Positions 9,486-22,523 of a DNA stretch of 64,000 nt are shown here, piece after piece. The stretch covers positions 1 through 64,000 of the forward strand of contig MCFG01000100.1 in NCBI GenBank assembly GCA_002104895.1, given 5' to 3'. Every line of letters starts with the position of its first letter. Position 1 is the first letter of the stretch. This DNA is from Anaeromyces robustus (lineage: Eukaryota > Neocallimastigomycota > Neocallimastigomycetes > Neocallimastigales > Neocallimastigaceae). A program made the translations under genes and the position numbers. Under the pieces are notes generated by a model. The model saw nothing but the letters and a program-made list of their open reading frames with translations, did no database searches and was not told where the DNA came from.

Positions 9486-12400
9486 CTTCATCAAATTGAA
9501 ATTATTCAAAAGAATGATAGTAAAATCTTCCCAATTACTTCTCAACAATTAGGTATTTATATTGATTGTATTAAAAATCCTAATAGTACCACTTATAATA
9601 TTCCCGTTTCTTTAATATTAAAAGAGAATATTGATATGAAAAAATTAGAAAGAGCTCTTCAATATATATTTACAAAAAATAATATTTTAAGATCTAAATA
9701 TTATGAAAAACAAAATGAAAATGGAGAAAATATCATTTATGGAGAAATCGATGAAACATCTACTTTAACCATTCAACATTACACTAAAGAAACTATTACA
9801 AACTTTGTAAGACCATTCAAATTAGATGAAGCACCATTAGTTAGAGTTGCATTTATTGAAAATGAAATTTTATTAATGGATTTCCATCATATTATTGTTG
9901 ATGGTATTTCTATTTCAATACTCATTCAACAATTAAATAAATTTTATCATAATATTGAAGAAGATTCTAATTCAAACACTATTCAAGATATTCAATTTTC
10001 AGATTATGCTTTCTTCCATCATGAAAAGAAACAAACTGAAAAATATGAAGAACAACTTCATTTCTATAAAGAAATGTTTTTAGATGAAGAATATGATTCA
10101 CCAAATTTACCAAAAAGACAATTCAATAATAATGATCATAATGATAATAAATTACTTGATGAAAATCTTGGAACATTAGGAAGTTATGAAAAATTAATTA
10201 ATAGTGAATTAAGTCATAAAATTAATGAATACATCAAAGTTCATGGAGTGAGTCAAACATCTTTCTTCATTAGTATTTATTCTTATCTTTTATCTAAATA
10301 TTCCAATCAAAATAGTGTATACACTTCTATTATTAATAATAACAGAAATAATGGTTTTACACAAGATATGATTGGAATGTTTGTTACTACACAACCAATT
10401 CTTTTCAAAATAAATGAAGAACAATCATTTGATCAATGTATTAAAGAAAACACCAATATTTTGTATAACCTTTATGATATTCAACATGAATCCTTAGCTG
10501 GTTTAATGGAACGTTATAAACTTAAAAAGTTGAATAATTGTTTTGTTTTCCAACCAAGAAGTATATTTAGTTCATCTTCAAATGATAATATATTCAAAAT
10601 GAATAATGATAATTCTATTTATTCATTTTATGAAGAAAATAGTAATAATGGTAATAATGAAAGTAATGATTTTTCTTCTAATTCTAAATTTGATATTACT
10701 TTCAATGTTATTGAAAGAGAATTAGATTATTTACTTTTAATTGAATTTAATTCCAAATTATATGATTTGAAATTTATAGAAAGAATGACTAATAGTTTTG
10801 AAGAAATATTAAAATATATTCCAGAATATAATAAAAATATTTATGAAATTAATTATATTCCTTCTTTCGAAAAGGATAAAATTCTTTATGAATTTAATAA
10901 CAATAAATTTGAATATGAGATGACAAAATGTTATCATACTGAATTCCAAAAAATTGCAAAATGTAATCCAACAAAACCTGCAATTATATTCCAAGAAAAA
11001 ACAATTAGTTACAAGGAATTAGATGAAATGTCTAATTCATTAGGTCATTATATTCGTAAAAATGGAGTGAAAAGAAATGATATTATTCCAATTATTACAG
11101 AACGTTCATTTTATTTTGTTGTAGGTACATTAGCAATTATGAAAGCAGGAGCAGCCTATTTACCAATTGATCCAGAATTTCCAAAAGATCGTATTGAATA
11201 TATGATTGAAGAATCTAATTCTAATATTATTTTAACATATATCAAAAACGATGATAACAATAAAAAAATAAAAGATTTGAATTTATATTCTAAAAATATA
11301 AAAGAATATAAATTGTCCAAACATAATTATAATGAAAATACCGAATCTCTTGAAAGTATTAATGAAAGTTCAGATTTATGTTATGTTATGTTTACTTCAG
11401 GAACTACTGGTAAACCTAAAGGAACATTAATTACACATAATAATTTAGTCAATTATTGTCTTTATGCTTATAGAATAAATGAAACACAAGACATGTTTGG
11501 TGAAAATTTAAGTTGTACTATATCATTTGCAAAATTTACATTTGATATGTCACTTATTGAAATATTTTATCCTTTACTAAGAGTTTCCAAAGTTGTATTA
11601 TGTAATAATGATGAATATAATGATCCTGAATTAATTGGTTCATTAATAATTAAAAATAAAGTTAAATATCTTTGCAGTGTTCCTTCAAGAATTACTAATT
11701 ATATGATTAATAAAACATTTTATAAAAGTATTAAATATTTAAAAATAGTAATGTTAGCGGGTGAAAAATTAGGTAATGATGTTTTAAATATTTTATTGTC
11801 AAACTTCAATATAAATTTATTTAATGGATATGGTCCTACTGAAACAGCAATATTATGTACAATAAAGATTTTTGATTATAATATATATAGAAAAAGATAC
11901 TATAATAATGAATTATTAAATAGTATTGGAAAACCGTTAAGTAATTGTTTCATATATATCTTAGATGAATATTTAAAACCTGTCCCTATTGGTGTTGAAG
12001 GTGAAATATATATCGGTGGATCTTGTGTTGGTGAAGGTTATCTTCACAGAGAAGAATTAACAAATGAAAAATTTATTAATTCTCCTTTCTTTATTCCTTC
12101 ATCATCATCATTATCTACTTCATCTACTTCAATTTATTCTCCAAAATTATACTCCACTGGTGATTTAGGTAAATGGACAGAAAATGGAGAAATTATTTTC
12201 ATCGGTAGAAATGATTTCCAAGTAAAAATTAATGGTCAAAGAGTTGAATTATCCGAAGTTGAAAATATTATAAAAAAATATCCTGAAATAATTTATGCAG
12301 TTATTATATATAAAAAGAATATCGATAATAATAACAATAATAATTTAATATGTTATTATAAAACAAAATCTAATAAGGAATTAAATGAAAATGATCTTAA

Positions 12401-15400
12401 AGAATTTGTTTCCAAACAACTTCCTTCTTACATGTGTCCAAACTACTATATGCGTTTAAATGAAATTCCTCTTTCTCCAAGTGGTAAATTAAATAGAAAA
12501 GCACTTCCTGAAATTGATATTTCTAAAATCAGTAAAAATTATTATATTCCACCTGAAACTGAAACAGAAAGAGTTATTTGTAATATTTTACAAAATGTAT
12601 TAAAATTAAAAGAAAATGAAATTGGTAAGAAAACTGACTTTGTAGAATTAGGTATTAATAGTTTGAATTCAATTCGTTTTTCAGCAGAAATTGAGAATAA
12701 ATTAAATATTAAAATTAGTATAAAGGATATTCTCTCTCATTCTAAAGTAGATAATTTATCAAAATATATTGATGAATTAAAAAATGAAAATGATGAACTT
12801 CATCAAATTGAAATTATTCAAAAGAATGATAGTAAGATCTTCCCAATTACTTCTCAACAATTAGGTATTTATATTGATTGTATTAAAAATCCTAATAGTA
12901 CCACTTATAATATTCCCGTTTCTTTAATATTAAAAGAGAATATTGATATGAAAAAATTAGAAAGAGCTCTTCAATGCATATTTACAAAAAATAATATTTT
13001 AAGATCTAAATATTATGAAAAACAAAATGAAAATGGAGAAAATATCATCTATGGAGAAATCGATGAAACAGCTACTTTAACCATTCAACATTACACTAAA
13101 GAAACTATTACAAACTTTGTAAGACCATTCAAATTAGATGAAGCACCATTAGTTAGAGTTGCATTTATTGAAAATGAAATTTTATTAATGGATTTCCATC
13201 ATATTATTGTTGATGGTATTTCTATTTCAATACTCATTCAACAATTAAATAAATTTTATCATAATATTGAAGAAGATTCTAATTCAAACATTATTCAAGA
13301 TATTCAATTTTCAGATTATGCTTTCTTCCATCATGAAAAGAAACAAACTGAAAAATATGAAGAACAACTTCATTTCTATAAAGAAATGTTTTTAGATGAA
13401 GAATATGATTCACCAAATTTACCAAAAAGACAATTCAATAATAATGATCATAATGATAATAAATTACTTGATGAAAATCATGGAACATTAGGAAGTTATG
13501 AAAAATTAATTAATAGTGAATTAAGTCATAAAATTAATGAATACATCAAAGTTCATGGAGTGAGTCAAACATCTTTCTTCATTAGTATTTATTCTTATCT
13601 TTTATCTAAATATTCTAATCAAAATAGTGTATACACTTCTATTATTAATAATAACAGAAATAATGGTTTTACACAAGATATGATTGGAATGTTTGTTACT
13701 ACACAACCAATTCTTTTCAAAATAAATGAAGAACAATCATTTGATCAATATATAAAAGAAAACACCAATATTTTGTATAACCTTTATGATATTCAACATG
13801 AATCCTTAGCTGGTTTAATGGAACGTTATAAACTTAAAAAGTTGAATAATTGTTTTGTTTTCCAACCAAGAAGTATATTTAGTTCTTCTTCAAATGATAA
13901 TATATTCAAAATGAATAATGATAATTCTATTTATACATATTATGAAGAAAAAAATTATAATAATAATTTTTCTTCTAATTCTAAATTTGATATTACCTTC
14001 AATGTTATTGAAAGAGAATTAGATTATTTACTTTCAATTGAATTTAATTCCAAATTAATTGATTTGAAATTTATAGAAAGAATGACTAATAGTTTTGAAG
14101 AAATATTAAAATATATTCCAGAATATAATAAAAATATTTATGAAATTAATTATATTCCTTCTTTCGAAAAGGATAAAATTCTTAATGAATTTAATAATAA
14201 TATATTTGAATATGAAATGACTGAATATTATTATACTTTATTCCAAAAAATTGCAGAAAACCATCCAAATAAAACAGCCATTGTATTTAAAGAAAAAACT
14301 ATTAGTTATAAAGAATTAGATGAAATGTCTAATTCATTAGGTCATTATATTCGTAAAAATGGAGTGAAAAGAAATGATATTATTCCAATTATTACAGAAC
14401 GTTCATTCTACTTTATTATTTCGACTTTGGCAATTTCTAAAGCTGGTGCTGCTTTCCTTCCTATTGATATCAATTTACCTTCAGAAAGAATAGAATATAT
14501 TTTAGAAGAAGTGAAACCAAAGTTAATATTAACCAATTACAGTGATTCTGAACAACATAAAGAAATTTTAAATAAATATAAATCTTATAATATAAAATTG
14601 CATAATTATAAGGAAAATACAGAATCCTTATCTATTATTAATGAATATAATGATTATTGTTATGTTTTATTTACTTCAGGTACTACTGGTAAACCAAAAG
14701 GTACAATATTAACTCATTTGAATATCTATAATTATTTAAGATCATATCCAGATAATACAAATTCCTTATATAATATAATGAAAGAAAATGGAATCAACAA
14801 TGCTTTAGGCATTACAAACTTTACTTTTGATATTTATCACAATGAAATTACATACTGTTTATCACATGGTTTAAGTATTATTTTAGTAGACGAAAAACTT
14901 TCAGAAAATATTAATGATTTAACTCAATATATTGATGATAATAATGTTGACTTTATAAATACTACTCCTTCAAGATTTAAATTATTTATGGAAAATAATA
15001 AATTCAGAAATGTTATGAAAAATATTAAAGTATTAATATTTATTGGTGAAGATTTACCGTTATCACTTTATCATGAAATAATACAATATACAAATAGTAA
15101 AGTATATAATGGGTATGGTCCAACTGAATGTACAGTTACTTGTTCTTATAAATTAGTTCAAAAGAATGAAATAACTGTCGGTACTCCAATTACTAATAAT
15201 TTTATTTATATTTTGGATAATTATTTAAAACCTGTCCCTATTGGAGTTGAAGGTGAAATATATATCGGTGGATCTGGTGTTGGAGAAGGTTATCTTCACA
15301 GAGAAGAATTAACAAATGAAAAATTCATTAATTCTCCTTTCTTTATTCCTTCTTCATTATCATCATCATCATCATCTACTTCAATTTATTCTCAAAAGTT

Positions 15401-18400
15401 ATATTCCACTGGAGATTTAGGTAAATGGTCAGAAAATGGAGAAATTATTTTCGTCGGTAGAAATGATTTCCAAGTAAAAATTAATGGTCAAAGAGTTGAA
15501 TTATCAGAAATTGAAAATATTATAAAAAAATATCCTGAAATAATTTATGCAGTTATTATATATAAAAAGAATATAGATAATAATAACAATAATAATTTAA
15601 TATGTTATTATAAAACAAATTCTAATAAGGAATTAAATGAAAATGATCTTAAAGAATTTGTTTCCAAACAACTTCCTTCTTACATGTGTCCAAACTACTA
15701 TATGCGTTTAAATGAAATTCCTCTTTCTCCAAGTGGTAAATTAAATAGAAAAGCACTTCCTGAAATTGATATTTCTAAAATAAGTAAAAATTATTATATT
15801 CCACCTGAAACTGAAACAGAAAGAGTTATTTGTAATATTTTACAAAATGTATTAAAATTAAAAGAAAATGAAATTGGTAAGAAAACTGACTTTGTAGAAT
15901 TAGGTATTAATAGTTTGAATTCAATTCGTTTTTCAGCAGAAATTGAAAATAAATTAAATATTAAAATTAGTATAAAGGATATTCTATCTCATTCTAAAGT
16001 AGACAATTTATCAAAATATATTGATGAATTAAGAAATGAAAATGATGAACTTCATCAAATTGAAATTATTCAAAAGAATGATAGTAAGATCTTCCCAATT
16101 ACTTCTCAACAATTAGGTATTTATATTGATTGTATTAAAAATCCTAATAGTACTACCTATAATGTTCCTGTTTCTTTAATATTAAAAGAGAATATTGATA
16201 TGAAAAAATTAGAAAGAGCTCTTCAATATATATTTACAAAGAATAATATTTTAAGATCTAAATATTATGAAAAACAAAATGAAAATGGAGAAAATATCAT
16301 CTATGGAGAAATCGATGAAACAGCTACTTTAACCATTCAACATTACACTAAAGAAACTATTACAAACTTTGTAAGACCATTCAAATTAGATGAAGCACCA
16401 TTAGTTAGAGTTGCATTTATTGAAAATGAAATTTTATTAATGGATTTCCATCATATTATTGTTGATGGTATTTCTATTTCAATACTCATTCAACAATTAA
16501 ATAAATTTTATCATAATATTGAAGGAGATTCTAATTCAAACTATATTCAATATATTCAATTTTCAGATTATGCTTTCTTCCATCATGAAAAGAAACAAAC
16601 TGAAAAATATGAAGAACAACTTCATTTCTATAAAGAAATGTTTTTAGATGAAGAATATGATTCACCAAATTTACCAAAAAGACAATTCAATAATAATGAT
16701 CATAATGATAATAAATTACTTGATGAAAATCATGGAACATTAGGAAGTTATGAAAAATTAATTAATAGTGAATTAAGTCATAAAATTAATGAATACATCA
16801 AAGTTCATGGAGTGAGTCAAACATCTTTCTTCATTAGTATTTATTCTTATCTTTTATCTAAATATTCTAATCAAAATAGTGTATACACTTCTATTATTAA
16901 TAATAATAGAAATAATCATTTTACACAAGATATGATTGGAATGTTTGTTACTACACAACCAATTCTTTTCAAAATAAATGAAGAACAATCATTTGATCAA
17001 TATATTAAAGAAAACACCAATATTTTATATAACCTTTATGATATTCAACATGAATCCTTAGCTGGTTTAATGGAACGTTATAAACTTAAAAAGTTGAATA
17101 ATTGTTTTGTTTTCCAACCAAGAAGTATATTTAGTTCTTCTTCAAATGATAATATATTCAAAATGAATAATGATAATTCTATTTATTCATATTATGAAGA
17201 AAAAAATTATAATAATGATAATTCTATTTATTCATTTTATGAAGAAAATAGTAATAATGGTAATAATGAAAGTAATGATTTTTCTTCTAATTCTAAATTT
17301 GATATTACTTTCAATGTTATTGAAAGAGAATTAGATTATTTACTTTTAATTGAATTTAATTCCAAATTATATGATTTGAAATTTATAGAAAGAATGACTA
17401 ATAGTTTTGAAGAAATATTAAAATATATTCCAGAATATAATAAAAATATTTATGAAATTAATTATATTCCTTCTTTCGAAAAGGATAAAATTCTTTATGA
17501 ATTTAATAACAATAAATTTGAATATGAGATGACAAAATGTTATCATACTGAATTCCAAAAAATTGCAAAATGTAATCCAACAAAACCTGCAATTATATTC
17601 CAAGAAAAAACTATTAGCTATAAAGAATTAGATGAAATGTCTAATTCGTTAGCTTATAGTCTTCGTGATGATGGAGTGAAAAGAAATGATATTATTCCAA
17701 TTATTACAGAACGTTCATTTTATTTTGTTGTAGGTACATTAGCAATTATGAAAGCAGGAGCAGCCTATTTACCAATTGATCCAGAATTTCCAAAAGATCG
17801 TATTGAATATATGATTGAAGAATCTAATTCTAATATTATTTTAACATATATCAAAAACGATGATAACAATAAAAAAATAAAAGATTTGAATTTATATTCT
17901 AAAAATATAAAAGAATATAAATTGTCCAAACATAATTATAATGAAAATACCGAATCTCTTGAAAATATTAATGAAAGTTCAGATTTATGTTATGTTATGT
18001 TTACTTCAGGAACTACCGGTAAACCTAAAGGAACATTAATTACACATAATAATTTAGTCAATTATTGTCTTTATGCTCAAAAAATAAACGGAAAAACGGA
18101 TATGTATGGAGAAGATATGGATTGCACATTATCATTTTCAAAATTTACATTTGATATGTCAATTGCAGATTTATTTTATCCATTATTAAGAAATTCCAAA
18201 GTTGTATTATGTGATGATGATGAATATAATGATCCTGAATTAGTAGGTTCATTAATTTCTAAATATAATGTAAAATTTATTTGCTGTGTTCCATCAAGAT
18301 TTAAAAAGTATATTTCAATAAAATCATTCTTAGATAATATTACCTATTTGAAGTATATTCTATTTGGTGGTGAAAAATTAGATATTGATTTAATAACATT

Positions 18401-21026
18401 ATTGAAAAACAATACAAATATTAAAATTTTCAATGGTTATGGTCCATCAGAAACTATTGCTATGTGTTCAGCTAAGGAAGTTAGTGATTCACCAAACAAT
18501 ATCGGAAAACCATTATGTAATTATATGGTTTATATATTAGATAAATATTTAAATCCAGTTCCAATTGGTGTTGAAGGTGAAATTTATATTGGTGGAGCAG
18601 GTGTAGGAAAAGGTTATCTCCATAGAAATGAATTAACAAATCAAAAATTCATAGATTATCCATTATATATTCATCCAACTTCTTCTTTAATGAGTTCCAA
18701 AAAAATATATTCTACAGGGGATCTAGGAAAATGGAATGAAAATGGAGAAATCATTTATCTTGGTAGAGAAGATTTCCAAGTAAAGATCAATGGTCAAAGA
18801 GTTGAATTATCAGAAATAGAAAATACAATCAAAGAGATGGAACACGTAAAAGATTCTATTATTATTGAAAATCTTAATAAAGAAACTAATATGAAAAATT
18901 TAATTTCATATTACATTTGTGACAATAATAAGGATGTTTCTAAAACAGAAATAAAAGAATATTTAAATAATAGACTTCCAAAATACATGATTCCAACTTA
19001 TTATGTTAAAATACAAGAAATACCTATTACAGCAAATGGTAAACTTGATAAAAAATTATTACCAAAACCATCTTTATCCGATTTTATTGAAGGTGACGAA
19101 TATTTACCACCTGAAACAACTACGGAAAAACTCCTTTGTTCAATATATAGTAAACATTTTAAAATAAACGAAAATAAAATTGGAAGAATGAATGATTTTT
19201 ATGATCTTGGTGGAGATAGTATAAGTGCTATAAGAATAATCAATGAAGTAAAGCAAAAATGTAAAACAAAAATAACTATTAAAGATATACAAAAATATTC
19301 AAAGATATTTTTATTAGCAAATTATATAGATAATAAAAATACCTTAAATAATCATGATGATGACGATAATAAAGAAAATAAAAATATTTATAGTAATGAG
19401 GAAATTAAAAATAATAATTATACTGAATTCCCAATGGCAAAGATAATAGGTGAATTTTTCCCTTATGATTTTTTAAAATTATTATTTGATAATTATAATT
19501 CCGTTTTATTCTTTAAATTAAATTTCGATGTTGATGTTGAAAAATTAGAAAATGCTTTTAATAAAATGCTTAAAAGACATAATATTTTAAGTACTTTATT
19601 TATTCCAAAAGAAATAGAAGGAATGAAGCAACTCTATGGAAAAGTTAATGAAAATGCTTCTATTAAGATTGAACACTATACAGTAGAAAATTATAAAAGT
19701 TTTATTCGTCCTTATGATATTTCAAAAGATGTATTAATCAGAGTGGGTTTAATCGATAATTTAATATTAATGATTAGTATGAATCATTTGATTACTGATG
19801 GCTATTCTTCAAATATATTAATGAAAGAGTTATTTACAATATATAATGATAATTCTTTAGGTGAATTACCAATACAATATGGTGATTTTTCGGTTTATTA
19901 TAATAAATTAGTAGCTACAAGAGATTTTACTGAAGAAATTGATTATTTTAAAAATATTTTTGGTGAAGAGTATAGTTTTGACGTTCTTCCTAAAAAATTG
20001 AACGTAAAAAGAAGTGATAATAATAACAGAGAAAATAAGTTTAATGCAAAAGAATTAGAATTAGATAATAGTACCTATAATTTAGTCAATAAAATAACAA
20101 GAAAGTATAATCTATCCAAAGCAGCCTACTTCTTAACTATTTACTCTTTGGTAATATCAATTTTTACGAATAAAAAAAATATAGCAACTAATTTCATAGA
20201 TTCCAATAGAAAAATGATGAATACTGAAAAAATCATGGGAATATTAGTAAAGCAAATTCCGATAATGGTAAAAATTGAAAATATCAAATTATTGGATTCA
20301 ATCATCAATTGTATGGATAGAGTTTATCATATTATTGGTTTTGATATACCTGCTTATAAAGTAGATAAAGAAATAAAAACACCTCAATATGCTCCTATAT
20401 TTAAATTTGACCCCTATTTAAAAAATGAAAATATGAATATGTACGATATTATTGAACAGAAAGACATTTATAAAATATTAAATAGATATGATTTAATAAA
20501 GGAAGATTTTAAAAACCCAGATGATGGTCAAAATGCAGATTATATTTTTTCGGTAAGGGAAACTAATAATTCGTACATAGTACGTTTTTCATACAATATT
20601 GCTTTGTTTGAAGAGGATTTAATTGACAATATCCTTAAAACTTTCAATAATATAGTAAAGAATGAGTTATTACTGGAATCAAATATTGATAATATTATAA
20701 AAGAGTACTCACTTCAAATTAAAAATAATAATACTATAAATAATTCAAATGAAATCGATGATGAAGAAACCTATTATAATGAAAAAGAAAATAATACAAA
20801 ATCAGCAAATCAAAATAATGATATAATAGATGATAAAAATGAAATTAAAAAGGAATTTGAAGATAAAACAGAAGTTGAAATTGTTAAAGAAAAAGAAAAG
20901 GAAAAAGAAAAAGAAAATAACAATTATAATAAAAATAAAAATAAAAGTAAAAATAAAAATAAAAATAATGAAAAAAGAAAAGGTTTAAAAAAATATATTC
21001 ATTTATTTTTAAAATATTTTAAATAA
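6231..21026 (+). CDS. Four-module nonribosomal peptide synthetase, C-A-T x4 plus terminal C
   Basis: This multidomain enzyme would build a short peptide or peptide-like molecule from four activated building blocks bound as thioesters. Domains (approximate residues): C1 8-473, A1 474-995, T1 996-1079, C2 1096-1547, A2 1550-2099, T2 2100-2183, C3 2200-2649, A3 2654-3183, T3 3184-3269, C4 3284-3750, A4 3754-4287, T4 4290-4367, C5 4396-4824, then a charged low-complexity tail to 4931. All four A domains keep FTSGTTGKPKG (residues 638, 1721, 2814, 3924), a TGD motif and the A10 lysine (SGKLNR or NGKLDK). All four carriers keep the phosphopantetheine Ser (1040, 2144, 3228, 4330). C2-C4 have HHIIVDG. 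There is no thioesterase, reductase, epimerase or methyltransferase. The frame is open for 14.8 kb without introns. It needs a phosphopantetheinyl transferase from elsewhere. Bacterial ancestry is plausible but untested. Confidence 0.97.
6462..6506 (+). repeat. In-frame (AAT)15 microsatellite, poly-Asn
   Basis: Fifteen AAT codons encode Asn 78-92 within C1. A shorter Asn/Lys tract lies further on in C1 (around 7315-7370). Such tracts are common in AT-rich eukaryotes and vary in length by slippage in steps of one residue. Confidence 0.97.
9516..12790 (+). other. NRPS module 2: C2-A2-T2
   Basis: A complete elongation module. C2 has HHIIVDG at residues 1219-1225. A2 has the canonical Asp (residue 1772, FTFDMSLIE) and NGYGPTE; its pocket by alignment is D-M-I-C-M-A-G-I-L-K. 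I do not recognise a substrate for this code. T2 carries Ser 2144. The T1-C2 stretch is nearly identical to T2-C3 and T3-C4, and the first half of A2 is nearly identical to A4. Confidence 0.9.
12828..16045 (+). other. NRPS module 3: C3-A3-T3
   Basis: A complete elongation module. C3 has HHIIVDG at residues 2323-2329. A3 has Asp at residue 2867 (FTFDIYHNE) and NGYGPTECT; its pocket by alignment is D-I-N-N-I-I-G-V-T-K, the most polar of the four, with no substrate recognised. T3 carries Ser 3228. The end of A3, from YLKPVPIGVEGEIYIGG to PSYMCPNYY, is nearly identical to the end of A2. Its substrate-binding core differs from all the others. Confidence 0.9.
16080..19330 (+). other. NRPS module 4: C4-A4-T4
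   Basis: The last elongation module. C4 has HHIIVDG at residues 3407-3413 and a longer low-complexity loop that joins the loops of C3 and C2 end to end. A4 has Asp at residue 3975 (FTFDMSIAD) and NGYGPSE; its pocket by alignment is D-M-A-C-L-G-G-A-M-K, with no substrate recognised. T4 reads LGGDSI with Ser 4330, unlike LGINSL of T1-T3. The end of A4 and T4 do not belong to the homogenised repeat, so they are an older, independent part. Confidence 0.9.
19417..21026 (+). other. Terminal condensation domain C5 and charged tail
   Basis: C5 follows the last carrier directly. Its active site reads NHLITDG (residues 4518-4524): the first His is replaced by Asn, but the second, catalytic His and the Asp-Gly remain. 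Terminal condensation domains in fungal NRPSs can cyclise and release the product, the likely role here because no thioesterase or reductase exists. It diverges from C2-C4. The last 107 residues are low complexity, with KEKEKEKEKE and KNKNK runs, ending in a basic-hydrophobic GLKKYIHLFLKYFK that could form an amphipathic helix. Confidence 0.85.
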
Positions 21027-21175
21027 AATAAATGCATATAATAAATTAAATCAAAAATTAAAATAATTTTAAAATTATATAAATCATAAAAACAAAAAAT
21101 AAATAAATTATTAAATCAAAATTAAAATTACAATAACAAAAAAAAAAAAGTAATAACATTATTATAAAAAATCTA

Positions 21176-21206
<31 letters not shown>

Positions 21207-21314
21207 TAAAACAAAATAAAACAAAAAACAAAAAAAACTAATCAATTAAATATAAAAAACTAATCAAAAAACAAAAAAAAACTAATCAATTAAATATAAT
21301 AAACTAATCAATTA

Positions 21315-21619
21315 AAAAATAAAATAAAATAAAATAAAATAAAATAAAATAAAATAAAATAAAATAAAATAAAATAAAATAAAATAAAATAAAATAAAAT
21401 AAAATAAAATAAAATAAAATAAAATAAAATAAAATAAAATAAAATAAAATAAAATAAAATAAAAATAAAATAAAATAAAATAAAATAAAAATAAAATAAA
21501 ATAAAATAAAATAAAATAAAATAAAATAAAATAAAATAAAATAAAATAAAATAAAATAAAATAAAATAAAATAAAAATAAAATAAAATAAAATAAAATAA
21601 AATAAAATAAAATAAAATA
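21315..21619. repeat. Pentanucleotide microsatellite (AAAAT)n
   Basis: About 300 bp of uninterrupted AAAAT units, with three single-A insertions that shift the phase. Confidence 0.97.
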
Positions 21620-21727
21620 ATATCATAAATTTAAATAATAATTTATAAAAAACAAACAAAACCATAAATAAAAAAATTCAAAAACAAATAACTAGCTAAA
21701 CAAAAAACTAACTAAATGAATAAATAA

Positions 21728-21866
21728 TTAATAAATAATAAATAAATAAATAAATAAAATAAATAAATAATAAATAATAAATAAATAAAAATAAATAAAT
21801 AATAAATAAATAAATAAATAAATAAATAAAATAAATAATAAATAATAAATAAATAAAAATAAATAA

Positions 21867-21901
<35 letters not shown>

Positions 21902-21922
21902 AATAAATAAATAAATAAATAA
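21728..21922. repeat. Tetranucleotide microsatellite (AAAT)n
   Basis: About 195 bp of AAAT units, interrupted by AAT steps. Open frames read here on either strand are microsatellite artefacts. Confidence 0.95.
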
Positions 21923-22086
21923 GATGAGGATAATTTTTTTGTATATGTACATATAAGTTATGGAATAGTACTATTATTATTATTTTTTTTTTAATAATTT
22001 GTATTTACAATTTATACATTAAAGTAGCTACATCCACAAATACTTTATTAATTGAAGGGAAAAAAAAAAAAAGGAAGCAAATAATA

Positions 22087-22150
22087 TTCTTGAAAATAGT
22101 TTTTTTTTTATAGCACACCATTCGTACTTCATCTTTATTTCTTGGAAATA
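22087..22150 (-). mobile_element. Very short retroposed 3' end with poly(A) and target duplication
   Basis: On the minus strand, a sequence starting at an AATAAA (22134-22139) is followed 24 bases later by ten A (22100-22109). Near-perfect 12-bp direct repeats flank it: TTCTTGAAAATA (22087-22098) and TTCTTGGAAATA (22139-22150). The sequence between matches the copy at 43152-43181 at 25 of 30 positions, and the match ends where the flanking repeat begins. This fits a strongly 5'-truncated insertion made by target-primed reverse transcription. Confidence 0.6.
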
Positions 22151-22338
22151 AATTAAGATAAAATTGATTTTATTGATTATTAGAGCTTAAATATTTAAAC
22201 AAAAAATATAGTTGAATATTTTATATATTAATAAAATATATTATTTGTGTAACATAATTATTATTAATATTAACTAATGTTTTTTATATTTTTATTTTTA
22301 TATAATATAAATAAATCAAATAAGAATTATATAATACA

Positions 22339-22488
22339 TAATAATAATAATAATTAATAATTAACAATTAATAATTCATAATAATAATAATAATTTAGAA
22401 TAGTTCATAATAAATTCATAATAATCATAATAATATAATAATAATAATAATAATTCATAATAAATTCATAATAATAATAATCATTATC

Positions 22489-22523
<35 letters not shown>

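Larger units (their letters stand above)
21027..22086. other. 3' flank of the NRPS gene, repeat-rich
   Basis: There is no gene. The stop codon is followed at once by AATAAA-type strings, any of which could serve as a polyadenylation signal. After A-rich DNA with CAAAA steps come two long microsatellites (21315-21619 and 21728-21922), listed separately. Confidence 0.7.

Noticed and set aside
10809-10994. Minus-strand open frame, identical to one at 17418-17603
   Set aside because: The identity comes from the duplicated A2/A4 DNA on the other strand, not from a real repeated gene.
19782-19802. C5 as an epimerisation domain (T4 has LGGDS, often seen before epimerases)
   Set aside because: The motif continues as DGYSSNI without the SW signature of epimerisation domains, and nothing follows it.
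21312-21952. Phe/Tyr/Leu/Ile-rich minus-strand open frames
   Set aside because: They are translations of the AAAAT and AAAT microsatellites.
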